From the NCBI GenBank assembly GCA_001788795.1, contig MFXH01000018.1, forward strand, positions 1-64,000: a stretch of 64,000 nucleotides of DNA, written 5' to 3'. The notes under the pieces are model-generated. The model ran no database searches, was not told the origin of the DNA, and saw nothing but the letters and a program-made list of their open reading frames with translations. A program made the translations under genes and the position numbers. Position 1 is the stretch's first letter, and each line of letters begins with the position of its first letter. Positions 19,683-29,261 of the stretch are shown here, one piece after another. This stretch comes from Candidatus Peregrinibacteria bacterium RIFOXYA2_FULL_41_18. GTDB taxonomy: Bacteria > Patescibacteriota > Gracilibacteria > UBA1369 > UBA12470.

Positions 19683-20795
19683 TTAGCCGACTGGGCAATC
19701 CGCGTGGGTACATACGCCTGATCTTACCTCCACCATTTCAATCCTGTTCCCTCCGAATTTATCCAAATGTTCGGCGCAAGTCGTAGTCAAAAACGTCTGA
19801 TATCCCGATATCGCTTTAATCAAATGCTCTTGGTGCTTATGATCGAGCTCCGACAATACGTCATCAAGAAGTAAAATCGGTTTTTCTCCCGTTTGCCCTT
19901 CTACGAACTCCATCTCTATCAATTTGAGAGCCAGAACTATCGTTCTGCACTCTCCACGAGAACAGAATTTCTTAATCTCGTGTCCGCCCAAGGTCATCAT
20001 GAAGTCATCTCTGTGTGGACCGAAATTGGTCTTATGCATCCTAATATCAAAATCCTGAGATTCGTTCAGGCGTGATAGATATTCCTCTTTTGTGAGAGGT
20101 ATATACGTTTTTCTTTGTATATCAATTTCGCCTCCGTTACCGGAAAGCTCATGATATTTCGCGTTCATCTTGTTGCCGATGTAATCGAGTATTTCCTGTC
20201 TTCGGGCAAAAATTTCCAAACCTGTCTCAGCCAAGCATTCATCCCAAATTTCCAGATCCGCAATCTTACTTCTCCCTTTTGCAATGGATTTCAAAATCTC
20301 ATTTCTGTTTTTGAGTGCTCTGTTATAAGAAACCAAGATTTCCAAAAATCCACGGAAGACTTGGACTCCTATCAGATTCAAATATTTCCTTCTGTCATCC
20401 GGCTCGCCGATTATTATATGAACATCTTCCGGCGAGAACATCACTGCTGTCAGATGGTGAAGATATTTTTTGCTTTCAACCGTTACGCCTTCTTTTTTGA
20501 GGCGTTTCTGCTTGGATGGACCACCTGTAAAAGCTATCTCGAGTTTGTGCGTACGCTCCTTATTCGCGATCTCGCCTTTTATACGCCCATGTTCACGCCC
20601 CCACATGATCGCATCTTGAAAATTCTTGGTGCGGAATGATCTTGTGAGCGCAAGGGAGTAAATACTTTCCAAAATATTCGTTTTGCCTTGGCCGTTTTCG
20701 CCAAACAAAACCGTAAGATTTTTTTCTTCGCTGAAATTCAGGTCTAAAGACGGGAAATTACGGAAATTCTCTAATTCGAGTCGTGATATGAACAT
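19683..20795 (-). CDS. recF: DNA replication/repair protein RecF
   Basis: 370 residues, the usual length. RecF is an SMC-like ATPase that helps load RecA at gapped DNA. Motifs are the N-terminal LELENFRNFPSLDLNF, Walker A GENGQGKTNILESIY (about residue 33), signature SRGECRTIVLALKL (about 282) and Walker B ILLLDDVLSELD (about 305). The ATG directly follows the T-run of a strong terminator belonging to the gene upstream, and its only Shine-Dalgarno-like AAGG lies inside the terminator stem. This hints that recF is expressed by readthrough and that folding controls its translation (inference). Confidence 0.95.
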   Translation of the reverse strand: MFISRLELENFRNFPSLDLNFSEEKNLTVLFGENGQGKTNILESIYSLALTRSFRTKNFQDAIMWGREHGRIKGEIANKERTHKLEIAFTGGPSKQKRLKKEGVTVESKKYLHHLTAVMFSPEDVHIIIGEPDDRRKYLNLIGVQVFRGFLEILVSYNRALKNRNEILKSIAKGRSKIADLEIWDECLAETGLEIFARRQEILDYIGNKMNAKYHELSGNGGEIDIQRKTYIPLTKEEYLSRLNESQDFDIRMHKTNFGPHRDDFMMTLGGHEIKKFCSRGECRTIVLALKLIEMEFVEGQTGEKPILLLDDVLSELDHKHQEHLIKAISGYQTFLTTTCAEHLDKFGGNRIEMVEVRSGVCTHADCPVG

Positions 20796-20832
20796 AAAAA
20801 AACCTTATATCGCAATTAAGGGTATAAGGTTT
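20796..20832 (-). terminator. Intrinsic terminator abutting the recF start
   Basis: On the minus strand the ten-base arms AAACCTTATA and TATAAGGTTT (20800-20809 with 20823-20832) are followed by a run of seven T. It ends the transcript of the 74-residue gene at 20848-21072. The 3' arm contains AAGG, seven bases before the recF ATG. Confidence 0.85.
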
Positions 20833-20847
20833 GTTGGACGATTGCAA

Positions 20848-21072
20848 TTAAAGTTTCGGTGGATCTTCTTCGTCTATCATAGCGTTCGGCAGAATACTCC
20901 TTGCGCTTTCTCTTAGATTTATAGTCGGATCAAAATCTCCTTCAATAACAGGCTCTCCTGTAGGTTCTTCATATCCGGCATCGCCCGGTTTCAAGGCACC
21001 GATCGACTTATTCGGAATTACTGTTGTTTGATCTAAGCTAACTCCGTGAGGGCTAGGTATACTTGTTCCCAT
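20848..21072 (-). CDS. Small acidic protein of unknown function
   Basis: 74 residues, Pro- and Gly-rich with no Cys (VIPNKSIGALKPGDAGYEE), lacking predicted membrane segments. Support for a real gene comes from its surroundings: a strong promoter (TTGACA-18-TATAAA) upstream, the A-rich pre-start sequence TTAACAAAACATAT, and a strong terminator just after the stop. No family recognised. It diverges from thrS across a shared promoter region. Confidence 0.72.
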   Translation of the reverse strand: MGTSIPSPHGVSLDQTTVIPNKSIGALKPGDAGYEEPTGEPVIEGDFDPTINLRESARSILPNAMIDEEDPPKL

Positions 21073-21098
21073 ATATGTTTTGTTAAAATTTAGACTTT

Positions 21099-21128
21099 TT
21101 TATACACAATTACCTCCCCTTATGTCAA
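21099..21128 (-). promoter_or_regulatory. Promoter of the 74-residue gene
   Basis: Minus-strand TTGACA (21128-21123), an 18-base spacer and TATAAA (21104-21099). The -35 lies six bases from the -35 of the divergent thrS promoter. Confidence 0.75.
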
Positions 21129-21133
21129 ACGAA

Positions 21134-21163
21134 TTGACACAGGTGGCTTTTCAAGGATATAAT
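21134..21163 (+). promoter_or_regulatory. Promoter of the thrS T-box leader
   Basis: TTGACA (21134-21139), an 18-base spacer, TATAAT (21158-21163): both hexamers are perfect consensus. Transcription should start near 21170, giving a leader of roughly 205 bases. Confidence 0.88.
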
Positions 21164-21169
21164 TTTTTT

Positions 21170-21377
21170 GCTTAAGGACATGTTTTCAAGAAATTGTTTC
21201 GAAAGAGAATGAAGGTCGCGGCTGAAAGCCTTCTGAAACAAGACTTGTAAAATACTACCTTGAGAATCAAAACATTTTCACAAGAGCGCTCCGCCAAGTG
21301 CGGAGAAACAAGGTGGAACCGTCCATAAAAGGACCCTTGTAGATAATTTCTACAGGTTATTTTTAAACAACTATCAT
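21170..21377 (+). ncRNA. T-box riboswitch (tRNA-Thr responsive) of thrS
   Basis: Stem I: ATGTTTT/AAAACAT with CAAG/CTTG at the base, then TTGTTTC/GAAACAA and GAAGG/CCTTC. Its 3' specifier region reads AAATACTACC, offering ACU or ACC, both threonine codons. Stem III: CTCCGC-CAAGT-GCGGAG (21289-21305). Antiterminator: ACAAGG (21308-21313) with CCTTGT (21335-21340) and GTCC with GGAC, enclosing the canonical seven-base bulge UGGAACC. Binding of uncharged tRNA-Thr to the UGGA bulge would stabilise the antiterminator and allow thrS transcription. Confidence 0.93.
21335..21364 (+). terminator. Regulated terminator of the thrS T-box
   Basis: CCTTGTAGA pairs with TCTACAGG (one bulged T, loop TAATT), followed by TTATTTTT. 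The bases CCTTGT are shared with the antiterminator, so the two folds exclude each other. Confidence 0.85.
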
Positions 21378-23159
21378 ATGTCAAAAGAGAAAAAAGTTTT
21401 CGAACTATCAACTATGCGCCACTCGTGTTCGCACGTCCTTGCGCAAGCGGTCATGCAGATGTTCCCTGATGCCAAGCTGGCAATCGGTCCAGATATCGAT
21501 AATGGATTCTATTATGACTTCGACCTGCCTCGCACTCTCATACCGGAGGATCTGGTTTTGCTTGAGAAAAAGATGAAGCAAATCGTCAAGAATGCCCAGA
21601 GATTCGTGCAGAAATCAGTTCCTATAGACGAGGCCATTTCTCTCTTGAGCGGGGCCGGACAGACTTACAAAGTTGAGATGGCTGAGGATCTTAAGAAAGA
21701 GGGGGAACGCGAGATAAGTTTTTATGAAAATTTCATGCCAAGTGGAGAGGCAACTTTTATAGACATGTGCCGCGGACCTCACGTAGATCATTCCGGACAA
21801 GTTGGCGCGTTTAAGCTCACAACAATCGCCGGTGCTTATTGGCGCGGAGATGAGAAAAACAAGATGCTTCAGAGAATTTATGGCGTTTGTTTTGCAACAC
21901 AGCCGGAATTGGATGCTTATATGAAAATGCTTGAAGAAGCTAAGAAAAGAGATCATCGCAAACTAGGGAAAGAGCTTGAAATCTTCCTATTCGATGAAGA
22001 TGTCGGACCCGGATTGCCGTTATGGATGCCGAATGGCGGAGTTCTTATTGAGATGCTTGAAAAATTGGCGAAAGTTGTCGAGGATCGTGCAGGTTATGTA
22101 AGAGTCAGGACTCCACATTTAGCGAAAGAGTCTATGTACATCAAGAGCGGACACTTGCCCTATTATAAGGAATCGATGTTCCCACCGATGGATGTTGATG
22201 GAGTTAAATATTATTTGAAAGCGATGAACTGCCCTCATCATCACAAGATTTTCGGAGGCGTGAAGAGGAGCTATCGTGATTTGCCTCTGCGTCTTGCCGA
22301 ATATGGAACTTGCTACCGCTACGAACAGACTGGCGAGTTGTTCGGGCTTATGCGAGTTCGATCTTTGCAGATGAATGATGCGCACATCTACTGCACCGAG
22401 GCGCAGTTCGAGCAAGAGTTTCAAGCGGTTAACGAGATGTACTTGAAGTATTTTGAGATTTTTGGAATTGAAAAATACGTGATGAGATTTTCAACTCATG
22501 ATCCGAAAAAACTTGGTGAGAAATTCGTTAACGAGCCTGCTCTCTGGAAGAAGACCGAGGACATGGTCCGAAATGTTTTGATAAAAACCAAGACTCCGTT
22601 TATCGAGGTCCCCAATGAGGCCGCTTTCTATGGACCAAAAATCGATGTGCAGGTTTGGAGCGCGATTGGACGCGAGTTCACTCTGGCTACGAACCAAGTT
22701 GATTTCGCGGTGCCAAGAAGATTCGAACTAACTTATATAGATGAGAATGGGAAAGAAGAAACTCCGCTATGTATTCATCGCGCACCGCTCGGAACTCACG
22801 AACGTTTTGTCGGCTTCTTGATCGAACATTATGCAGGTGCATTCCCTGTTTGGCTTGCTCCTATTCAGGTGAAGATTTTGCCGGTGAGCGAGAAATTCAA
22901 CGAATATGCTTCTGAGTTGTTCGCGCAACTGAAAGCCGCTGGAGTTCGTGTTCGTCTCGACGACTCCGATGAAAGTCTTGGGAAGAAAATTCGCTCTGCA
23001 GAAATGATGAAAATTCCTTACATGCTTGTTGTCGGCGAAAAAGAGGTTGCCGATAAGACTGTCGCGGTAAGAGATTATGCGACAAAAAAACAGGAGGTTG
23101 TCGGAAAGGATGAATTTGTTGCGCGAGTGGCGAAAGAGGCTCAGGCGGTTTTCCAATAG
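21378..23159 (+). CDS. thrS: Threonyl-tRNA synthetase lacking the TGS domain
   Basis: 593 residues. It charges tRNA-Thr. The protein begins directly with the N2 editing domain (HSCSH near residue 12, CRGPHVDHSGQ near 131), so the roughly 60-residue TGS/N1 domain of longer ThrRS is absent; editing residues are kept. Class II core motifs follow with zinc ligands in KAMNCPHHHK, NDAHIYC and the IHRAPLGTHER motif, then the anticodon-binding domain (VKILPVSEKFNEYA onward). Expression is controlled by a T-box leader. There is no Shine-Dalgarno; TTAAACAACTATCAT precedes the ATG. It converges with the 1235-residue gene, 11 bases away. Confidence 0.97.
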   Translation: MSKEKKVFELSTMRHSCSHVLAQAVMQMFPDAKLAIGPDIDNGFYYDFDLPRTLIPEDLVLLEKKMKQIVKNAQRFVQKSVPIDEAISLLSGAGQTYKVEMAEDLKKEGEREISFYENFMPSGEATFIDMCRGPHVDHSGQVGAFKLTTIAGAYWRGDEKNKMLQRIYGVCFATQPELDAYMKMLEEAKKRDHRKLGKELEIFLFDEDVGPGLPLWMPNGGVLIEMLEKLAKVVEDRAGYVRVRTPHLAKESMYIKSGHLPYYKESMFPPMDVDGVKYYLKAMNCPHHHKIFGGVKRSYRDLPLRLAEYGTCYRYEQTGELFGLMRVRSLQMNDAHIYCTEAQFEQEFQAVNEMYLKYFEIFGIEKYVMRFSTHDPKKLGEKFVNEPALWKKTEDMVRNVLIKTKTPFIEVPNEAAFYGPKIDVQVWSAIGREFTLATNQVDFAVPRRFELTYIDENGKEETPLCIHRAPLGTHERFVGFLIEHYAGAFPVWLAPIQVKILPVSEKFNEYASELFAQLKAAGVRVRLDDSDESLGKKIRSAEMMKIPYMLVVGEKEVADKTVAVRDYATKKQEVVGKDEFVARVAKEAQAVFQ

Positions 23160-23170
23160 CCTGTGCACAT

Positions 23171-26100
23171 CTATGCTGCAAGTTTATGTCCTTGTTGATT
23201 TTCGATAGATCCTTCTCCATGCGCACCTGCGGCGTGTAATGCATGGCTATGCAATCCATGCCCTTTACCAGCTATTTCATCATCGAGTTCTTTCTTGTGT
23301 TGATTTATGTAGTCGAGTCTTGAGAATACACAGTCTGTTTGAATACCAGTAGTTTTTATCAAATCTCTGTGGTCTTGCAAAATTGTCGATCTCATGGACA
23401 TAAATCTTCTTTTCCCTTCATTTGTCCGCATTGCATTTTTTACGAATATTTGCGTCGCTTCATGCAGTGCATCCCCCGTTGTCGGATCTTTACCTTCGAA
23501 TACATTCTGGCCGTATCTCGCTTTCATTTGATTTACAAGTCCGGCTATATCGCCAGGACTTGCTGAAGAAGATTTGTTCATAAGGAAACCGAAATAATCC
23601 TTGTCAAAAATAGCCATGTATTCGCGAATTGTAGAAACGTAGTCTTTCGTTCGCAATCCCGATGTGAAACCCAATTGCGTTTTTCTACCTTTTGCGGCCA
23701 AGTCGGCGCCGCCAGTTCCTCTTCCGTAAGATGATTTATAAAGATATGTCGATCTAGGCTCTCTTTCATCCGACCCTCTCCATCTGAAATAATTCAAATG
23801 GCCTTTGAACATTCTATCCGATGTAATACCGTCCATAACCGCAAACGCTCCGGCAAGTCTTGCGAATTGATCGTACAAACCGCTTTCTCCCTCAAGAGGC
23901 AATTCATTCCCAAATTCCATAAGGTTATCAAAATAATGCAAAATGCCCACAGTCGCGTTTTGAATACCCGTAGGAGGCATTCTTAAACCTTGTGCGTTTT
24001 CCGATAATACAGTCTTCATCGTATTCATATCCGCAGCTCCAAACCATCCTGTTGCATCATCATGATCCTGCGAGATACCTTGCACCAGCGCTTTACTTAC
24101 GCGCTGATAAATTTTCGGCATATGTAGCAGTTTTGTGTACCACCATTTATGAAAAGCGGCTCCTGGTTGATTTAAGTCCCAGTCTATTCTCGCCCATTCT
24201 TTCACGTCCTTCGGCGTAGGTCTCTCTCCTCTTTCCGTACCTGAACCAAGAAGATCTATTACCGGATAGTCATTGATTTTCAAACTGCTTATCTTTGACA
24301 AAGTACTGTGAGGCAGAAGTCCACATGCCACCCCTTGAATCAAGAAGTACAACTTGGATTCAGGAGAACCTTTACCTTTATCTATACCGTAATGAATCAG
24401 TTTTTCGAATTTATGAGGATCGATTTTCGGGATATGTCCGTGTTTCTTTTCTGCCTTATATGCACTCAACATTGTCGCCATGGCACCATCTATACCTCCG
24501 GCCGATTCGGCGGTTTGATCACAATAACTGTTGTATTTTTCACGTTCTTGACCGGCATTCGTGCCATTTTCCTGCACCCATTTTTCATAAGTATCGAAAT
24601 CCCATATGTAACCGATCGCTTTCGAAAGTTTTTCTTCAAACATATGTTTCCTCCCTGTTTCAGCTTCCGGATTGTTAACATCGAACTGAACTGTACCGTG
24701 AGAGAAATACATAAGCTGTTTCCAAAACTTGATATTCTCCCACCTCATACGTCCATGATGTGAAAGAAGTTTTATACAAGCCTTAAACTCATCCACGTTT
24801 TTCGTGGTTTCCATTTTCTCCATAATCATCCAAGCATCCTTGTTCTTATAAGCATTTTCATACTGTTCGACTTCCTCAATTTCAGCGTGTTCTTTTAATC
24901 TGTCGAACTCGTTTGATGCGGTTTTGAGCGGACCGGGCAAGCCCTTGAAAAGTTTCGTACCGAAATCACCCATATGTGCGTCCGAACGTCTGTTGTATTT
25001 TCTTTTCGCCCACTCTACCAGCTTCTCTCCCATGTGTTGAAAGTCTTGCACCGAAAGGAAGTATATCTGATATTTTGTATTCAGAGACTGCCTTGTTTTA
25101 TTAAGAAGATGCGTTTTGTAACCGGAAATTGAATTATTATATTCCGGCATGAATTTTTCGAGCACGTTTTTCGGATCGTCCAATGTCGCCTTTGCCAAAT
25201 CCATCATTTCTGTCGCCGAGAGCAGAGCTCCTTTTTTCACAGATTCGCTCGCTCTTGGATCGGTGGCCAATGCTATATATTGCGCAATACCCGGATTTAC
25301 GCCTTCTTTTTCTATTACATTCCCATCTTTATCTATCTCCCATTCGAAAGCCGCCGGCCCTTCGAGCATCATGTCGTATGTCTTGTCCATATCCATCCAT
25401 CCCGCAAGGCTTTTTTTCGCACTTACAAGGCCTTCCGTATGCTGATCTTTTAAATCCTTTTTATCTTCGCCTTTGAATTGCGTGCTTATTATTGGGAATA
25501 ATTCGTTGTCTATTCTATCTATCATCGCTTGCGCTTTGCCTTTTATCGCCGCGACCAACGGATCGACTTTTTTCTTCTTTTCTTCACGCAATTCTCTGAA
25601 GCTCTTTTCTACAGATGCCGTATCGACGTTCTCTGATTTTTTCGAGTCGGTTTTCGCTTCTTCTGAATAGCCTTCGCGCGCTTTGATGCCATGCATCAGC
25701 TCGAGCCTCATGGTTATATCGTTCGTAAAATCAGGTTCTTCATCGATACTTTTCAACTCCTCGGTTGTCATATCAACTTCGTATTCCTCCGGTGAAATCA
25801 GATACCAGTTGGACCCTATGAAGTCCTTCATTTCTCTGGTTGACTCGTCCATGTCTTGAAGCTTCTCTCGAACCGATGTCAGTTTCTTTTTTTTGTTTAA
25901 ATTTGTTTCTCTGGCAACGTGTTTGTTTAACAGGCCGAGAATTATTTGGCGCAAATTGTTCACATCTCCAGCCTTTACACCATAAGATAAAAGATGCGCT
26001 TTTAATCCTATCAACGCCTCTCTTACGCCCGGAGCTCCTTGCACATGACGCTCCAACTCTTTCACTTGTTCGCTCGGAGTGCCCAAATGTATGTATTCGT

Positions 26101-26878
26101 TTGATCCGGTGTATTCTGTAAGTATTTGAATTCTTTGCGGTTTTGATTTGCCTGAAATTTTCCTCAAAAGGTCTATCGTTTCTCTCAATGCCGCAACCTG
26201 TTTTTTCATCGCCTCCGTTTTTTGCGGAGAGTTCTTATAATTTTCTTCTATTTTGTCTATCTCGCGAAGCAAAGTCGAATCGACTCTATCCAAGAAAGTT
26301 CGTTCCGCTTTGTCTTTTTGCTCTTTTACCTTTCTCATCATGCTTCTAACCACGTCCATCGCTTGTTTCTTGGTTGCAACGGCATCTATACTCGCTGTCG
26401 AAACACCGCTGATGCCGAGAGTTTTGCGTGCATGAAAAAGGCTGTCTTTAAAAGCCTGCAAACTTTCCGCTTTGCCTTCCGTCTCCGCAGGCAACAGCCA
26501 AAAACTATTATTTGTATCTATCGATCTCAACGTATGCTGCAGGAATTTCCCATAGTAATTGTATTCGTTTATTTCGCTTATGTTTTGATCCATTTCGCTC
26601 ACTATACTGTTGTCTTCGATGAACGGGACTGTTTTTTCTTTTAATCTATTTAATTCTTCAAGAGTCTTGCTTGAATAATGCCTAAGCTGTTCATTTTGCT
26701 GATCGGCGTTAATCAAATCCAAACCTTGATTTCGTCTTTGCTGTTCTTCCTCCGCTGGAGGAGGAGTCGGCGTCGTCGGAGTTCCCGGTGTTCCCGGAGT
26801 ACCCGGCGTTGCAGGTCCAGCCATATATATGAGTCTGTTTTCTTTCATGAACGAATTGTAGGGATTGTATTTGAACAT
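23171..26878 (-). CDS. Large soluble protein of unknown function, last gene of the VirB6-like operon
   Basis: 1235 residues with no signal peptide or membrane segment. A short collagen-like GPATPGTPGTPGTP and Pro-rich tract (about residues 20-45) leads into a predominantly helical, charged body with many coiled-coil-like stretches. The last 30 residues are His/Gly/Ala-rich (HGLHSHALHAAGAHGEG). I recognise no domain. ATG at 26878 starts 12 bases after the stop of the polytopic membrane gene; an internal ATG (26824, MAGPATPG) is an alternative start. Position suggests a cytoplasmic or secreted partner of the membrane complex encoded upstream. Size and lack of homology cues make it a prime unknown. 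Confidence 0.82.
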   Translation of the reverse strand: MFKYNPYNSFMKENRLIYMAGPATPGTPGTPGTPTTPTPPPAEEEQQRRNQGLDLINADQQNEQLRHYSSKTLEELNRLKEKTVPFIEDNSIVSEMDQNISEINEYNYYGKFLQHTLRSIDTNNSFWLLPAETEGKAESLQAFKDSLFHARKTLGISGVSTASIDAVATKKQAMDVVRSMMRKVKEQKDKAERTFLDRVDSTLLREIDKIEENYKNSPQKTEAMKKQVAALRETIDLLRKISGKSKPQRIQILTEYTGSNEYIHLGTPSEQVKELERHVQGAPGVREALIGLKAHLLSYGVKAGDVNNLRQIILGLLNKHVARETNLNKKKKLTSVREKLQDMDESTREMKDFIGSNWYLISPEEYEVDMTTEELKSIDEEPDFTNDITMRLELMHGIKAREGYSEEAKTDSKKSENVDTASVEKSFRELREEKKKKVDPLVAAIKGKAQAMIDRIDNELFPIISTQFKGEDKKDLKDQHTEGLVSAKKSLAGWMDMDKTYDMMLEGPAAFEWEIDKDGNVIEKEGVNPGIAQYIALATDPRASESVKKGALLSATEMMDLAKATLDDPKNVLEKFMPEYNNSISGYKTHLLNKTRQSLNTKYQIYFLSVQDFQHMGEKLVEWAKRKYNRRSDAHMGDFGTKLFKGLPGPLKTASNEFDRLKEHAEIEEVEQYENAYKNKDAWMIMEKMETTKNVDEFKACIKLLSHHGRMRWENIKFWKQLMYFSHGTVQFDVNNPEAETGRKHMFEEKLSKAIGYIWDFDTYEKWVQENGTNAGQEREKYNSYCDQTAESAGGIDGAMATMLSAYKAEKKHGHIPKIDPHKFEKLIHYGIDKGKGSPESKLYFLIQGVACGLLPHSTLSKISSLKINDYPVIDLLGSGTERGERPTPKDVKEWARIDWDLNQPGAAFHKWWYTKLLHMPKIYQRVSKALVQGISQDHDDATGWFGAADMNTMKTVLSENAQGLRMPPTGIQNATVGILHYFDNLMEFGNELPLEGESGLYDQFARLAGAFAVMDGITSDRMFKGHLNYFRWRGSDEREPRSTYLYKSSYGRGTGGADLAAKGRKTQLGFTSGLRTKDYVSTIREYMAIFDKDYFGFLMNKSSSASPGDIAGLVNQMKARYGQNVFEGKDPTTGDALHEATQIFVKNAMRTNEGKRRFMSMRSTILQDHRDLIKTTGIQTDCVFSRLDYINQHKKELDDEIAGKGHGLHSHALHAAGAHGEGSIENQQGHKLAA

Positions 26879-26890
26879 TTAAAGAGGTTT

Positions 26891-29260
26891 TTATTTGGCG
26901 GCTGGTGGTGGCGTTGTTGGAGGAGGCGTACTTCCTGTGCCGTTAGCCGGCGCTCCGCTGCCCTGAGCTGGCGAACCGCCACTTGGGTTTTGAGCCGCTT
27001 GCATCGCCGTCGTTGATGCCGCAACATCTACCTGCTTACCATCGGCAGTAAATTTAAGTACCGTGTCCGCCTGACCTTTATTTGCAGCAAGATATGTCAT
27101 GAGTGCTTCCAATTGTTGATCGGTTCCTCCTGATACAAGGTTCTGATCTTTTGCGGATTTCACTTTTTCAGTCGCAGTTTGACTGCCATTGAATATGGTT
27201 GTGAAATTTGCTTTTGCATCTCCACCACCTTCATCTCCACCTTCCGTTGTAGCCGATTCTTCAGATCCGCTTGATTGTTTTGGCTTCAATTGCACGCCCG
27301 TGAAATCCGTACCGCCGTAAGCACCACGAAGTGTTGATTGATTTGTCTCCATCCATCTATTGAATCCTGCAACGTCTGTCGGTATGGTTGCATTTTCAAG
27401 TCCTTTTGTTCTTTTCATTTCCGCGACAACTTCTCCCAAATTAGTTGCCTTGACTTCGCCCGATGCTAACATGGTTTTAAGATTTTCACCCTGTATTTTG
27501 CTTCCTCTTTCCGCATCTTTATATTTATCGAAAAGCTTCGAGTATTCAGCCGTACCTTCGCCTCTCATCCAATCATTAAGACCAGATTCTTGAGCCCATT
27601 CGCTGACTTTTGATCTCGATCTGCTTTCAGGTGCGCTTTTTATTGAATTCAATATACCCGTAATATCGCTGAAACTGTAAGGCTCTACGCCTTTGCTTCC
27701 CGTCATCATAGGCATAAACGGTGCATATTTCGGCAAGGTGCCTACGAACTTGGCGGCGCTTATACCTGCCTCTTTTATCTTGCCCGTAATCGAACCGGCA
27801 AGAGTCTTGTCTGCCGCTCCGAAAACGCCCATCCATACTATCGCGACAGCAAGCGCGGCAAGCATCAATTGATGAATGTCGCTGACGTTCGATGTTAGAA
27901 GTTGGCCACTGACATCCCCGGAACTAGCTATATCAAAGTTTATATCTCCCCCTCCAAAGTCTATTCCGCCTTTATCGTTTTTCATGGCATTGATCATCAC
28001 ATATCCGATAGACATGGAGAGCCCTATCACTATCGGGGCGATGATGTGCTGTATGAATCTTTCGCCGAGTTTAAGCTCGGATGCGTACTGTCCTATTTGA
28101 GGCATTACCGTCGTAAGCGCTATTATTGGCGACAGCGCTATAACCATCCATAGAACAACAACCCTTGCCAATAAGACACAGAACAAGGCTGCATAAGCGA
28201 ATCCGAACACCAAGTACATCACTATCCCGAATATTCCGTTTATCGTAAGCTGTTTTAATGTAAGATTACCAACTTCCGCGGTTTGCGTAAGTTCGTTCAA
28301 ACTTCCCAAATTGATCGCCATGATCACGCCTATATTGTTCTGATCTACCGTTTTGAAAAAACTCTCTCCGAAACTGTTAAATACCGGATAGACTGTTCCC
28401 GACGCACTCTTAACGCTATCGTATGATGATATATTCGCAGCGGAAGATGTACATGTCGTATCGGCTTTTTGGGTTACTTCTCCTCCCTCCTCTTGATCCT
28501 CCATGTCCGTCGTATCGCAACAGAAAATCTTCGATAGCGCCGGAGCGCTTTTCGTTTCCCATGTAATTTTATATTCAGATCCGGTATCGGAATCTGTACA
28601 TGTAAGAGGGGAGCTTTCTCCGCTTTCCACTCCCGCATCGCTGCCGGAGGATCCCGAATCGGACGAACCGCCACTTGATTTTATACAGTTTTGATAAGAT
28701 ATGTTTTGGCATATCGTACTCTCCGCTTCGTCATGTATTTCCGTCGCCGTCTCGCTGTTGTAAGAGCCTGTAAGATCATATACAGACATAGCAACTATAT
28801 TTGAAGCGTCCAGTATCACTTTGCATATGAAGAATGAGAAGTTGACCGCTATAAGCGCAATTACGAATTTTGGAAGGACTGATTTGAGAGCGAAATTCCC
28901 TTCGCCCCCCAACCCCGTAACATTATAAAAGGCGACAACCAGCAACACGAAAACGAATGCGATATTAACTATATTTCTAATCACCACCCATATTTCTCTC
29001 AATTTCTCTCCGACAGTCGGGCCGAATATAAGATCGTTATCCATCAAACTTCCTATAAGAAGAAGTATCGGCCAGAAAATCGCATGCACAACTCCAAAAG
29101 CCGTATTTACAAAAGTCTGCAATTTTTCAATCGCCTCATCTGAAGCGCTCTTGGTAGCCGCAAATGCAGTCAGAGGAATCAATACGCATATAAGAACTGC
29201 CGGCATAATAACTGCCGCCCTTACTTTTATGTGTGCTAGTTTTTCTTTTAAATTTTTCAT
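26891..29260 (-). CDS. Polytopic membrane protein, VirB6/TrbL-like
   Basis: 789 residues. An N-terminal signal or first membrane segment (about 14-34, ending LTAFAA) is followed by about three membrane helices (51-70, 92-111, 132-151). A Cys-rich extracytoplasmic loop spans about 180-280 (ENIGVIM region follows). Four more helices lie between about 338 and 487, and a 300-residue soluble tail ends in Gly/Ser/Pro-rich sequence (TPPPTTPPPAAK). This layout resembles VirB6/TrbL channel subunits of type IV secretion systems common in CPR genomes, but no VirB4 ATPase or PrgI is encoded nearby. The assignment is by topology, not by a diagnostic motif. It is two bases downstream of the preceding gene. 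Confidence 0.75.
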   Translation of the reverse strand: MKNLKEKLAHIKVRAAVIMPAVLICVLIPLTAFAATKSASDEAIEKLQTFVNTAFGVVHAIFWPILLLIGSLMDNDLIFGPTVGEKLREIWVVIRNIVNIAFVFVLLVVAFYNVTGLGGEGNFALKSVLPKFVIALIAVNFSFFICKVILDASNIVAMSVYDLTGSYNSETATEIHDEAESTICQNISYQNCIKSSGGSSDSGSSGSDAGVESGESSPLTCTDSDTGSEYKITWETKSAPALSKIFCCDTTDMEDQEEGGEVTQKADTTCTSSAANISSYDSVKSASGTVYPVFNSFGESFFKTVDQNNIGVIMAINLGSLNELTQTAEVGNLTLKQLTINGIFGIVMYLVFGFAYAALFCVLLARVVVLWMVIALSPIIALTTVMPQIGQYASELKLGERFIQHIIAPIVIGLSMSIGYVMINAMKNDKGGIDFGGGDINFDIASSGDVSGQLLTSNVSDIHQLMLAALAVAIVWMGVFGAADKTLAGSITGKIKEAGISAAKFVGTLPKYAPFMPMMTGSKGVEPYSFSDITGILNSIKSAPESRSRSKVSEWAQESGLNDWMRGEGTAEYSKLFDKYKDAERGSKIQGENLKTMLASGEVKATNLGEVVAEMKRTKGLENATIPTDVAGFNRWMETNQSTLRGAYGGTDFTGVQLKPKQSSGSEESATTEGGDEGGGDAKANFTTIFNGSQTATEKVKSAKDQNLVSGGTDQQLEALMTYLAANKGQADTVLKFTADGKQVDVAASTTAMQAAQNPSGGSPAQGSGAPANGTGSTPPPTTPPPAAK

Positions 29261-29261
29261 T

